A stretch of 46,731 nucleotides of DNA from an uncultured Eudoraea sp. (GTDB taxonomy: Bacteria > Bacteroidota > Bacteroidia > Flavobacteriales > Flavobacteriaceae). The first letter of the stretch is position 1. Every line of letters begins with the position of its first letter. Position numbers and translations under genes: made by a program. The stretch is taken from assembly GCA_947258555.1 (NCBI GenBank), contig CAMYJF010000011.1, positions 1 to 46,731 of the forward strand, read 5' to 3'. This document shows positions 7,155-15,062 of this stretch, piece by piece. Below the pieces are notes generated by a model that was given only the letters and a program-made list of their open reading frames with translations, searched no databases and had not been told where the DNA came from.

Positions 7155-8249
7155 TTAATAGTAATAGACAGGATTTGTAATACTCTCCGATATCAGGAGG
7201 GCAAAATTAGCAATTTTTTTCCGAAGATAATCATGTATTAAGGCTTTAGTAAACTGCTCGGATTCATAATGTCCAACATCGAGCAGTAATATTTGGCCTT
7301 CAGCCTCATAGAATTGATGGTATTTCAGGTCTGCGGTAATAAATGCATCTGCCTCCTGAGCCTTGGCTGAGGCAATGGCAAAAGCCCCACTTCCTCCAAG
7401 AACTGCCACCTTTTTTATGCGCTTACCCAATAAGCTGCTATGTCGAATTCCGCCTGTCTTTAATTTTGTCTTAACGAGATCCAGGAATTTTGTCTCACTC
7501 AGGGCTTCTTTAAATTCACCAATCATGCCCATTCCCAGGTGCTTGTTTGTATTCTCCATTTCAAAGATCTCATAAGCAACTTCTTCGTATGGATGATGGT
7601 CGTACAGGGCAGCGATCACGGATCCCTTCTTATGGGTTGGAAGGACGACTTGAATCTGTGTTTCTTCCTCCGTATGCAATTCTCCCTTAGTGCCTAAAGT
7701 GGGTTTGGCATTTTCAAGAGGTTTAAAACTTCCTGTTCCCTGTAATTGAAAACTACAATGACTATAATCTCCAATATGTCCGGCGCCTGCGTCAAAGAGC
7801 GCTTGCAGTAGGTCGGGGGCTTTGTCTTTAGGGACATAGGTAGTAAGCTTTCTAAGGCCAGAAGCTTTCGGGATCAAAATTTTAGGGTCTAAAATGCCTA
7901 ATACATCACACAGTTTTGCGTTTACGCCATTAGGGGAATTATCCAGGGCAGTATGCAGTGCGTATATGGCGATGTCATTTTTTATGGCCTTCATAACCAC
8001 TCGCTCCACATATGTACTGCCGGTTAGTGTCTTTAATCCGCCAAAAATTATCGGATGAAAACTGATGATCAGATTGCATTTCTTATCTATAGCCTCGTCC
8101 ACAACACTTTCCAGGGTATCCAAGGTTACGAGTATGCCGTTTACTTGCTGAGTCGGGTCGCCAACCAGCAGTCCCACATTGTCAAAGTCCTCTGCAGTGC
8201 TGAGCGGTGCTAAAGTTTCTAATATTTCAGCAATTTCCCTGATGATCAT
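7155..8249 (-). CDS. NIF3-like dinuclear metal centre protein (YqfO type)
   Basis: 364 residues from ATG at 8249. The frame extends to 8273, but a -7 box at 8271-8278 overlaps those codons, so the inner start (MIIREIAEILETLAPLSTAE) is preferred. N-terminal NIF3 motifs include AEDFDNVGLLVGDP and LIISFHPIIFGGLKTL. A central insertion of the PII/CutA-like type (about 125-225, with LRKLTTYVPKDKAPDLLQAL and PYEEVAYEI) marks the longer YqfO-like subtype. The C-terminal NIF3 part has KKVAVLGGSGAFAI, ADAFITADLKYHQF and LLDVGHYESEQF, which supply metal-binding His, Asp and Glu. Family members form hexameric toroids; one proposed role is GTP cyclohydrolase 1-like, but function remains debated. It is paired with the coiled-coil gene downstream and is divergent from lpxK. 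Confidence 0.92.
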   Translation of the reverse strand: MIIREIAEILETLAPLSTAEDFDNVGLLVGDPTQQVNGILVTLDTLESVVDEAIDKKCNLIISFHPIIFGGLKTLTGSTYVERVVMKAIKNDIAIYALHTALDNSPNGVNAKLCDVLGILDPKILIPKASGLRKLTTYVPKDKAPDLLQALFDAGAGHIGDYSHCSFQLQGTGSFKPLENAKPTLGTKGELHTEEETQIQVVLPTHKKGSVIAALYDHHPYEEVAYEIFEMENTNKHLGMGMIGEFKEALSETKFLDLVKTKLKTGGIRHSSLLGKRIKKVAVLGGSGAFAIASAKAQEADAFITADLKYHQFYEAEGQILLLDVGHYESEQFTKALIHDYLRKKIANFALLISESITNPVYYY

Positions 8250-8270
8250 TTTGGCTTGAATTAAGGTCAT

Positions 8271-8278
8271 CAAAGATA
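8271..8278 (-). promoter_or_regulatory. -7 box for the NIF3/coiled-coil operon
   Basis: TATCTTTG on the minus strand matches TAnnTTTG and lies 21 nt upstream of the preferred ATG at 8249. No TTG is found at the expected -33 distance. The box argues against the longer upstream start at 8270-8273. Confidence 0.5.
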
Positions 8279-8299
8279 AAATATTATATTTTCGTTCAG

Positions 8300-9307
8300 A
8301 TGCGACTCCTCAGAATTTTAGCCTTTCCAATTGCTCTTCTTTATGGTATGGCCATTTATATCAGAAATGCCCTCTACGACTGGGGATTGTTTAGGAGTGC
8401 GGAATTTCAAACCAAAACTGTCAGTGTTGGAAATCTTTCTGTTGGGGGCACCGGGAAGACACCCATGGTCGAATGGTTGATCACACATATGCCGGCTTCA
8501 TACAAACTGTCTGTTGTTACAAGGGGATATGGGCGTAAATCTTCAGTGCCCATATTGGCTGATCCGGAGCATACAAGTGAAGAGATCGGGGATGAACCTA
8601 AGCAGCTTATTACCAGGTTCCCTGACCTCTGCCTGCGTGTTGATGGTGATAGGAGGAGGGCTATTCAATGGCTGGAAGAACACGTAAAGCCGGATATTAT
8701 CCTCTTAGATGATGCACATCAGCATAGGCGAATAAGGCCGAGTTTAGGGGTTTTATTGACTACTTATGATAATTTGTATACGGAAGACTATTTCCTGCCA
8801 ACTGGCAGCCTGCGGGATAGCCGAAGAGAAGCGCGGAGGGCTGCATGTATTGTTGTGACTAAATGTCCGCCGGAGATGACGTTACAAAAGCAGGAAGAAG
8901 TGCTTAGAAAATTAAATCCGGGAAAAGGGCAGGAAGTATTCTTCGCTACGCTACAGTATGATGAGGTTTTACATGGAGCTAAACCCAAGAGTATTCATGA
9001 ACTCAGGGATAGGCCTTTCACTTTGGTTACAGGAATTGCCCAACCAAAACCCTTGGTTGGTTTTTTAAGATCGAAAGGTCTAGAATTCAAACATCTGAAA
9101 TATTCAGATCACCATCAATTCTCAGAAAAGGAAGTCGAAAAATTTAAAAAGATAGATGAGTTGCTCCTTACCGAAAAGGACTATGCCCGGGTGGGACATT
9201 TATTGCCCAATGCAAGTTATATCAGAATAGCACACAAGTTTTTAGAAGAGGGAGGATCCAGGTTTCTGGATCTATTGGGAATTAAGAAACAGAACGCTTC
9301 AATTTAG
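8300..9307 (+). CDS. lpxK: Tetraacyldisaccharide 4'-kinase
   Basis: 335 residues. It phosphorylates the 4' position of the lipid A disaccharide precursor at the inner-membrane face. An N-terminal hydrophobic helix (RILAFPIALLYGMAIYI) anchors it. The Walker A motif is in SVGNLSVGGTGKTPMVEWL. Further family motifs are VVTRGYGRK, EIGDEPKQLITRFPD, IILLDDAHQHRRI (DDxxQHR) and the late SDHHQFSEKEVEKFK. Length and motifs are complete. The last 26 nt overlap the 3' end of the convergent histidine kinase gene (9282-9307). Its presence means the organism makes lipid A. Confidence 0.95.
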   Translation: MRLLRILAFPIALLYGMAIYIRNALYDWGLFRSAEFQTKTVSVGNLSVGGTGKTPMVEWLITHMPASYKLSVVTRGYGRKSSVPILADPEHTSEEIGDEPKQLITRFPDLCLRVDGDRRRAIQWLEEHVKPDIILLDDAHQHRRIRPSLGVLLTTYDNLYTEDYFLPTGSLRDSRREARRAACIVVTKCPPEMTLQKQEEVLRKLNPGKGQEVFFATLQYDEVLHGAKPKSIHELRDRPFTLVTGIAQPKPLVGFLRSKGLEFKHLKYSDHHQFSEKEVEKFKKIDELLLTEKDYARVGHLLPNASYIRIAHKFLEEGGSRFLDLLGIKKQNASI

Positions 9308-11525
9308 GTTCCAGGATATTTTCACCAACTTTTTGATAAAATAATTCCGGCTTGAAGGGTTTAGTGACAACGTCGTTACAACCGGCGGCATAGAAGGTTT
9401 CTACACTGTCGTCCAGGGATATTGCCGTAAGCGCAACAATGGGGATCACCGTATCAAACTGGCGTATCTGAATAGTCGCTTCTACTCCACTGATACCTGG
9501 TAAATGAATGTCCATAAGGATACCATCATAGGAATTGGCTTTGGTCATATCAACAGCCTCATATCCATTATTTGCAATATCACAAGTAACGCCTCGCTTA
9601 GAGAGCATTTTTTTGGTGATCACCTGGTTGATCTTATTGTCTTCTACGACAAGTACATGCAGACCATCTAGCTCATATTCTTTGTTCTCAGGTTCGAAGA
9701 GAATTTCTTCAGGTTGTGCCTCCTTCGCATTCATCACGATCTCAAAGTAGAATGCACTTCCTTTTCCTTCTTCACTTTCCAGGGCAATATCACTGTCAAA
9801 CAAGCCGAGTAAACTTTTCACAATAGAAAGGCCCAAGCCGGTGCCTCCGTATTCCCGATTGATCTGAACAGAACCCTGATCGAAACTGTCGAAGATATTT
9901 TTTTGTTTCGCATCCGCAATGCCAATACCATTGTCCTGCACCTCGAAATAGATTCGGGCTTCTCCATCTTCATGACGAAGTTTTTTTGCAATGATCTTTA
10001 CATAGCCATCGTGGGTAAATTTGATCGCGTTGCCAACCAGGTTGATAAAGATCTGGGACAACTTCATTGGGTCGGAAAGCAAATTCCTGGGAATATCTTC
10101 GTCATAATCCAAAAGAAGCTCAGTATTATTTTGTTTGGCATTTTGTTGCAAACCGGTAATTACATCTGTCAGTACCTTCTTAAGGCTAAATTCAATAGAA
10201 CGAGGCTCCAGTTTCTCCGCATCGATCTTGTTGATCTGAAGGATGTCATTGATGAAGTTCAGCAGGTAATCCCCGGAGAATTTTAAAGATTTTAGGTGTT
10301 CTTTTTGATGATCGGCCGGACTCTCTTCCAGGAGGATATGAGTTAAACCCGTTACTGCATAGAGCGGTGTTCGCAATTCATGACTAACGGTAGAAAGGAA
10401 ATTTGTTTTTGCTTCCATGGCCTGGACGGCAGCATCCCTGGCGGCTTGCAACTCCTTATTTTTAGTTTGCAACAGATCATTCGTTTTTAATTTGATCTGG
10501 TTGTTTCGGAAAAGCGACACAGCAAGTAAAGAGATGATGGTCAGGAAGGCAGATGTAAGTATGGCCGTTATTTCAGATCGACTGGCAGACTCATTAAGCT
10601 CTTCAATTTCCTCGGTCTGACGATCGATCGTATCCTGCATAAAAGTATATTGGATTTGATCTGCTGTTTTGGCTTCGGCTTTTAATTTTTCTATGGTAAA
10701 TACAGAATCTTTGATATTCATCAGATTCCGATTGTGTTTTAAAGAAAGATTGTAACTGGCCACTTTTTCATAGGCCCCCCCCAACAATTCATTGAGTGCG
10801 ACAATTTCTTTTGAATACTCATTTTTCTCGGCAATTATCAGGGCATCGTTAGCGTATTTGATACTTTCCTTATACATCTGCCTTGCGGCATACAATTTCG
10901 CCAGACCTTGATTGGCTTTCGTAATAAAGTAATCCCGTTCAAAGGCATCTGTGTTTACCAGGAGGGCATTATAATTGGTGATGGCGCTGTCATATTTCTC
11001 AATACTCGCGTAAATATGTGCCTCGAGTAATAAAATATTATTGCGGAGATTACGATCATTGGTCAAAGATTTAGCTTCATTGAGCATATAGATGGCCTGA
11101 AAATTATTTCCGCTGTTGTAAAGAAGTTGGGCTTCAATATATTTATGGACGGCGGTACCGTATGGATAGGCCAGATTCTTAAGTAAGACTGTAGCTCGAT
11201 CCCAATAAAATTCTGTAGTTTCTCTTTTGTTCATATCCAAATACAGGATAGCAAACATATGATAGCAATCTGCAAGGATCTTTTCGCTTTCCTGTTCTTC
11301 AGATAAGGTAGCAGCCTGATCTAGAGCCTCGAGGGCAAGCCCGATCTTATTTTCGTGTCTATATTGGCTAGTTCGCAAGAAAAGACTCTCGAAATCGGCA
11401 TCTTCATAGGAACGCTTTTGAGCTGAGACATTAAGGCAGAATAGCCCAATACTTCCGAAAAGGATAAGGCTTCTGACGGCGGTATGAATGTAGGTAGGTC
11501 TCAACCGAATTGCTATTCTTGGCAT
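9282..11525 (-). CDS. TPR-containing hybrid sensor histidine kinase/response regulator
   Basis: 747 residues from ATG at 11525. A GTG at 11576 would add 17 residues in front of an otherwise good signal peptide (MPRIAIRLRP...SLILFGSIGLFCLNVSAQ). After the signal peptide come TPR-like helical repeats (about 50-290), presumably periplasmic, one transmembrane helix (about 319-339) and a coiled coil. The HisKA domain has phospho-acceptor His382 in FLSTVSHELRTPLYAVTG. The ATPase has N, G1 and G2 boxes (INLVGNAIKFTHDGY, DNGIGIADAKQK, REYGGTGLGLSIVKSLL). The C-terminal receiver has the Asp in YDGILMDIHLPG (about 672) and the Lys in VVTKPFKPE. It should sense an envelope signal and relay phosphate. 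No output regulator lies beside it. It overlaps lpxK by 26 nt tail to tail. Confidence 0.93.
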   Translation of the reverse strand: MPRIAIRLRPTYIHTAVRSLILFGSIGLFCLNVSAQKRSYEDADFESLFLRTSQYRHENKIGLALEALDQAATLSEEQESEKILADCYHMFAILYLDMNKRETTEFYWDRATVLLKNLAYPYGTAVHKYIEAQLLYNSGNNFQAIYMLNEAKSLTNDRNLRNNILLLEAHIYASIEKYDSAITNYNALLVNTDAFERDYFITKANQGLAKLYAARQMYKESIKYANDALIIAEKNEYSKEIVALNELLGGAYEKVASYNLSLKHNRNLMNIKDSVFTIEKLKAEAKTADQIQYTFMQDTIDRQTEEIEELNESASRSEITAILTSAFLTIISLLAVSLFRNNQIKLKTNDLLQTKNKELQAARDAAVQAMEAKTNFLSTVSHELRTPLYAVTGLTHILLEESPADHQKEHLKSLKFSGDYLLNFINDILQINKIDAEKLEPRSIEFSLKKVLTDVITGLQQNAKQNNTELLLDYDEDIPRNLLSDPMKLSQIFINLVGNAIKFTHDGYVKIIAKKLRHEDGEARIYFEVQDNGIGIADAKQKNIFDSFDQGSVQINREYGGTGLGLSIVKSLLGLFDSDIALESEEGKGSAFYFEIVMNAKEAQPEEILFEPENKEYELDGLHVLVVEDNKINQVITKKMLSKRGVTCDIANNGYEAVDMTKANSYDGILMDIHLPGISGVEATIQIRQFDTVIPIVALTAISLDDSVETFYAAGCNDVVTKPFKPELFYQKVGENILEPKLKRSVS

Positions 11526-11673
11526 TATATTTAGGGCTCTGGTCTTTTGGGCTAACACACCAAAAGGTTTTTTCACAGTTTATCTATATCATCTATTTAT
11601 AGATACTGCCTGAAAATCAAACGTCTGGGAGGGGCATAAATTGCATTTTCCAGACTAGGAAATATACCTATTT

Positions 11674-12549
11674 TTAGTTAATATGCTTATGTGCTTTGTA
11701 AGATGACCTCACCAAAGCACCGCTCTCTACATGCCTGAATCCCATTTCAAGGCCAAGTTCTCGGTATTTCTCAAAGGTCTCCGGCAGGATGAATTCCCTT
11801 ACTGGCAAGTGTTTTTTGGAGGGTTGTAGATACTGTCCAATGGTAACTACATCCACTTTATTTTTTCGAAGATCCTCAAGCGTTTCAATAACTTCTGATT
11901 CCTTTTCCCCAAGACCAAGCATGATCCCTGATTTAGTTCTTTTGGCGCCATTGTCGCTTAAATAGCGTAAAACGCCTAAACTACGGTCATATTTAGCCTG
12001 AATGCGCACTTCGCGTGTCAGCCTGCGAACTGTTTCCACATTATGGGAGATAACTTCCGGTCCTACGGCAATAATTCGATCTAAATGATCGGTAATACCT
12101 TGAAAATCAGGAATTAACGATTCCAGCGTGGTTTCAGGATTCATTCTGCGTATCGCTTTAACGGTCTCAGCCCATATAATGGATCCCATATCGGTAAGAT
12201 CGTCTCTGTCCACTGACGTTATCACAGCGTGTTTGATCCCCATGATCTTGATTGAACGGGCGACTTTTTCGGGTTCTTCCCAGTCTACTTGATGTGGCCT
12301 TCCGGTCTGTACGCCACAAAAACCACAGGAGCGGGTACAGATATTTCCAAGGATCATAAAGGTGGCTGTGCCTTCACCCCAACATTCACCCATATTAGGG
12401 CAACTCCCTGAAGTACAAATGGTGTTAAGTTCATATTTCTCTACCAGGGATCTCAATTGGGTGTATTTAGACCCAGTAGGTAGTTTTACCCTTAGCCATT
12501 TTGGCTTCCCTTTTGGAGGTTGAACATGTGTTGCCAAATCCTTACTCAT
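11674..12549 (-). CDS. lipA: Lipoyl synthase
   Basis: 291 residues, family-typical. This radical-SAM enzyme inserts two sulfurs into octanoyl-protein to form lipoate on the 2-oxoacid dehydrogenase and glycine-cleavage complexes. The auxiliary cluster cysteines are in CTSGSCPNMGECW (Cys45, 50, 56) and the radical-SAM CxxxCxxC is in CTRSCGFCG (71, 75, 78). The C-terminal SGALVRSSYKA carries the conserved RSSY serine that ligates the auxiliary cluster. It follows the ECF sigma gene by 49 nt in the same direction, possibly in one transcript. No lipB is present in the window. Confidence 0.97.
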   Translation of the reverse strand: MSKDLATHVQPPKGKPKWLRVKLPTGSKYTQLRSLVEKYELNTICTSGSCPNMGECWGEGTATFMILGNICTRSCGFCGVQTGRPHQVDWEEPEKVARSIKIMGIKHAVITSVDRDDLTDMGSIIWAETVKAIRRMNPETTLESLIPDFQGITDHLDRIIAVGPEVISHNVETVRRLTREVRIQAKYDRSLGVLRYLSDNGAKRTKSGIMLGLGEKESEVIETLEDLRKNKVDVVTIGQYLQPSKKHLPVREFILPETFEKYRELGLEMGFRHVESGALVRSSYKAHKHIN

Positions 12550-12598
12550 ACCGCAATTTTATGCAAATATACAAACTTAATCAGCCGTTATTTATTCT

Positions 12599-13171
12599 TT
12601 ACGATGGACTTCCAGATTGGATACTGTGGGCTAATAACTTTTTAGCTCTCAATAATTTAACTTTAATATTATTGATCGGCTCATCTAATTCATTAGCGAT
12701 CTCCGCATAGGATAATTCGTTGAAATATCGAAGATTGATCACTTCCCGATAGTGAGGCTTTAATTTCTTGATATGCGTAAGCAGGGAATTCAGGTTTTGT
12801 TCTGTGATCAATTGATCTTCTGCCGTAGGGGCGTCATCCAATACCTTCCGTATTGCATCTTGATTTCCGGAATCTACAGATTCCAGCACATTTCGTTTGC
12901 GTTTACGGATCAGGTCGACATGCAGATTTTTGGAAATGGTGATCAACCATGTTTTGAATTCATAGGAATCATCGTATGTATCGATCTTGTCAAAGGCTTT
13001 TGAGAAGGTCTGAATGGTAATATCCTCAGCGTCATTCTCATTTTCGGTGCGAATGAGCTGGAACCCATATACATCGTTCCAGAAGCTATCCAGTAAATAA
13101 CTAAAAGCCATTTGATTTCCTGCCTTTGCTTTGGCAATGGCTTCGTGCAGTGCTATATTCCTATCTTCCAA
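12599..13171 (-). CDS. RNA polymerase ECF sigma factor (TTG start)
   Basis: 190 residues. The only upstream in-frame start is TTG at 13171, directly after an in-frame TAG (13172-13174); the next ATG is residue 21. The family normally needs the helix encoded here (ALHEAIAKAKAGNQMAFSYL), so the TTG start is preferred. Region 2 is clear (NENDAEDITIQTFSKAFDKI, FKTWLITISKNLHVDLIRKR) and region 4 is near 135-185 (LKPHYREVINLRYFNELSYA, then EIANELDEPINNIKVKLLRA). No anti-sigma gene is adjacent; lipA follows after 49 nt. The regulon is unknown. Confidence 0.92.
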   Translation of the reverse strand: MEDRNIALHEAIAKAKAGNQMAFSYLLDSFWNDVYGFQLIRTENENDAEDITIQTFSKAFDKIDTYDDSYEFKTWLITISKNLHVDLIRKRKRNVLESVDSGNQDAIRKVLDDAPTAEDQLITEQNLNSLLTHIKKLKPHYREVINLRYFNELSYAEIANELDEPINNIKVKLLRAKKLLAHSIQSGSPS

Positions 13172-13207
13172 CTATGGATATTGTTATGTGGTCTAAAGCT
13201 GTGAGAA

Positions 13208-13405
13208 TTAGGTTTCCAAGCCGTCTTTCTTGCAATCCTCACCTGGCATTTTTCCGCAATACCCACAAGCTTCCCCCTCTTTGTTCAAATATGGGTTTTG
13301 TGAAGCACAGGTACCTGCAAACTGCCCGTCTTTTTGAGACCAGATCTTAATGGCAATGCCGGCAAAAGCCAGCGCCAGAAGGCATATTGTAAGGACTAAA
13401 AGCAT
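13208..13405 (-). CDS. Small Cys-rich single-pass membrane protein
   Basis: 65 residues from ATG at 13405. A longer frame reaches 13444 but would begin upstream of the promoter box at 13422-13429 and inside a terminator hairpin. The N-terminus is one hydrophobic helix (MLLVLTICLLALAFAGIAIK). A short tail follows with four cysteines: FAGTCASQNPYLNKEGEACG, then YCGKMPGEDCKKD. The paired Cys pattern looks conserved-purposeful (disulfides or metal/heme binding), and I recall similar short flavobacterial proteins annotated only as membrane or secreted. The function is unknown. It stands alone between two sigma-factor loci. Confidence 0.78.
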   Translation of the reverse strand: MLLVLTICLLALAFAGIAIKIWSQKDGQFAGTCASQNPYLNKEGEACGYCGKMPGEDCKKDGLET

Positions 13406-13421
13406 ATTGAATAACTTTAGG

Positions 13422-13429
13422 CAAAGATA
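13422..13429 (-). promoter_or_regulatory. -7 box for the small membrane protein
   Basis: TATCTTTG on the minus strand, 16 nt upstream of the ATG at 13405. It lies just downstream of the terminator hairpin that ends the sigma/anti-sigma transcript, so it gives this gene an independent start. Confidence 0.55.
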
Positions 13430-13435
13430 CAAATA

Positions 13436-13455
13436 AAGCCCCATTTCTGGGGCTT
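13436..13455 (-). terminator. Rho-independent terminator of the sigma/anti-sigma operon
   Basis: Perfect 7-bp stem AAGCCCC/GGGGCTT with a 6-nt loop. On the minus strand it is followed by the T-rich TATTTGT. It lies 32 nt past the anti-sigma stop. Confidence 0.7.
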
Positions 13456-13487
13456 CAATTTATCGTTTAGTTGAAAAGTGTATTGTG

Positions 13488-14246
13488 CTAATACTTGAGA
13501 TTGGCAACAATATTTTCAACTGTTGGAGACGTATTACCGCCTTTAGGTTCTATAGTGATATACCCCATGGCAGAATCTGAATAGGGCAGGGCCCAAAGTT
13601 TGTCATTATCCTCAAAATCGCGAATAATGCCCATATCAACCATTTCACCATTCACCTCAGCCCACATCTGATAACATTGATCTTCGGGGAGTTGGGGTAA
13701 ATTTTGAACATTGATATAAGACAACTTTTTAACCGGGTTCACATAAGCTACCGCTTTTAATTCCTTAGCACGCTCATTTCCCTTCATATAATACTTACGA
13801 GTATTCGGGTTATTAAGCACAATGAATTGATTGCGGACATCTTCGAGTTGTTCCCTCATATCAGCTTCCAAAGTTTTGATCTTGTTATTAACGATCACAT
13901 TTTCTTGCTGAAGGTTTTTGTTTTGGTCATAGAAGAAGTATGAGGATCCTGCAAAAATAAAGGCTGTAATTGAAGCAGCTATGGCATATCTCCTAAAGCG
14001 ACGTTTTCCAGCATCCTGGGCACGGATTATTGCCAAAATCTTGGCTTTTAATCCCTCCGGTGGAGTAAGGGCATGCATCTTGGCAAAGGCCTCGAGATTA
14101 CCCTGTAGCTCATTGAACGTTTGCCGTACTTCCGGGTACATGGCAATATATCGTTCCACTTGCAGTGTTTCTTCCTGGGTAGTTGAACCCAAAAGATATT
14201 TTTCCAGCAAGTCGGTATCCAAGAATATGCGTATTTTTTCTTTCAT
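13488..14246 (-). CDS. RskA-type anti-sigma factor
   Basis: 252 residues. The N-terminal cytoplasmic helical domain (about 1-75; LLEKYLLGSTTQEETLQVER) resembles anti-sigma domains but has no HxxxCxxC zinc motif. One transmembrane helix lies near 86-106 (AIAASITAFIFAGSSYFFY). A coiled coil follows (LQQENVIVNNKIKTLEADMR), and then an extracytoplasmic RskA-type beta domain (LPEDQCYQMWAEVNGEMVDM, then GIIRD, and later MGYITIEPKGG). It should hold the cognate sigma factor at the membrane until a signal arrives. The sigma gene ends with a 4-nt ATGA overlap onto this start, so the two are translationally coupled. Confidence 0.93.
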   Translation of the reverse strand: MKEKIRIFLDTDLLEKYLLGSTTQEETLQVERYIAMYPEVRQTFNELQGNLEAFAKMHALTPPEGLKAKILAIIRAQDAGKRRFRRYAIAASITAFIFAGSSYFFYDQNKNLQQENVIVNNKIKTLEADMREQLEDVRNQFIVLNNPNTRKYYMKGNERAKELKAVAYVNPVKKLSYINVQNLPQLPEDQCYQMWAEVNGEMVDMGIIRDFEDNDKLWALPYSDSAMGYITIEPKGGNTSPTVENIVANLKY

Positions 14247-14809
14247 AGAATACTTATTATTAGGGCTAAAAGTGCACTTGTAGAACCATATATTTTTCTA
14301 AGTTCTCTCAAGCCTATCTTCAACCTGGATTTTATGGTGCCCAGCGGAATGTCCAACTCATCGCTGGCTTCCTGTTGGGTCATCCCCTGAAAAAACAGGG
14401 CGTCTAGAACAATCTGGTACTTTTGTTCGATCTTATCCAGATTTTCACGGACGTCCAAAAACTCAGGTTTGATACTTTCAATACCTAGATTATATACGTC
14501 TGAAACATCCATTTGGATTTCTTTTTCCATCTTGGTATTGGAACTTCTCAATTTGTCTATAGCAGTATTTCGTGTAATTCGGAAAAGCCAGGTGAACAAT
14601 TTTGCTTTAGAGGAATCGTATGTATCTGATTTTCGCCAGATCTTCACAAAACTTTCCTGGAGTATGTCCTGCGCCAGTTGCTCGTCCCGCACTACCTTGT
14701 AGGCGACACCAAATAGCGTATCACCATAGTGGTCGTAAAGCAATGAAATAGCTTTTTCATTACGTTCCCCTAGCAGTTCAACGATATGCTTTTCAAGTAG
14801 TGCGCTCAT
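14243..14809 (-). CDS. ECF sigma factor (SigK-like) paired with RskA-type anti-sigma
   Basis: 188 residues. Region 2 is near 20-90 (AISLLYDHYGDTLFGVAYKV, QDILQESFVKIWRKSDTYDS, FTWLFRITRNTAIDKLRSSN). Region 4 is near 125-180 (QKYQIVLDALFFQGMTQQEA, then SDELDIPLGTIKSRLKIGLR). This fits the class controlled by RskA-type anti-sigma factors, often linked to oxidative or envelope stress. It overlaps the anti-sigma start by 4 nt and probably shares one promoter. The 253-nt upstream gap carries several inverted repeats (see 14845-14873, 14942-14962, 14991-15020). Confidence 0.94.
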   Translation of the reverse strand: MSALLEKHIVELLGERNEKAISLLYDHYGDTLFGVAYKVVRDEQLAQDILQESFVKIWRKSDTYDSSKAKLFTWLFRITRNTAIDKLRSSNTKMEKEIQMDVSDVYNLGIESIKPEFLDVRENLDKIEQKYQIVLDALFFQGMTQQEASDELDIPLGTIKSRLKIGLRELRKIYGSTSALLALIISIL

Positions 14810-14844
14810 GTTACTTTAGTCCTCGGAGACTAATTCTGTGATTC

Positions 14845-14873
14845 ACGGCATCCAATAACCGGATTCTCACCGT
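14845..14873 (-). other. Hairpin in the leader of the sigma/anti-sigma operon
   Basis: Two-part stem: ACGG/CCGT (14845-14848 with 14870-14873) enclosing ATCC/GGAT (14850-14853 with 14861-14864). It lies about 35 nt upstream of the sigma start. No known riboswitch consensus was recognised, and it may be chance. Confidence 0.3.
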
Positions 14874-14941
14874 ATATAGGCTAAACGCAGATTTTGGCAA
14901 TTGATTGTCAGCGATGCGTTACTCTATCTTATTAGAATAAG

Positions 14942-14962
14942 TGTACAATTGGTTATTGTACA
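14942..14962. repeat. Perfect 8-bp inverted repeat, possible operator
   Basis: TGTACAAT at 14942-14949 and ATTGTACA at 14955-14962 are exact reverse complements around a 5-nt spacer. Such dyads are typical of dimeric regulator sites. It lies 133 nt upstream of the ECF sigma start. The regulator is unknown. Confidence 0.45.
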
Positions 14963-14990
14963 TTTAGTTTTTGGTTAGTTTGGTTTGGTA

Positions 14991-15020
14991 TAACCCCTGG
15001 GATCTATATTTCAGGGGTTA
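14991..15020 (-). terminator. Hairpin downstream of murB, probable terminator
   Basis: Perfect 9-bp stem TAACCCCTG/CAGGGGTTA with a 12-nt loop, flanked by further complementary bases (TGGTA/TACCA). It lies 42 nt past the murB stop. The minus-strand T-tract is poor, so termination may be inefficient; the plus strand has TTTT after the stem. Confidence 0.5.
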
Positions 15021-15062
15021 TTTTATACCAGACTACGCCTGTCTATAAAGGTAGTAAAATAG

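Noticed and set aside
14845-14873. Cobalamin-riboswitch-like string in the sigma leader
   Set aside because: A short GGTGAGAATCC-type match is present, but the other conserved blocks of the riboswitch are missing and the downstream genes are unrelated to B12.
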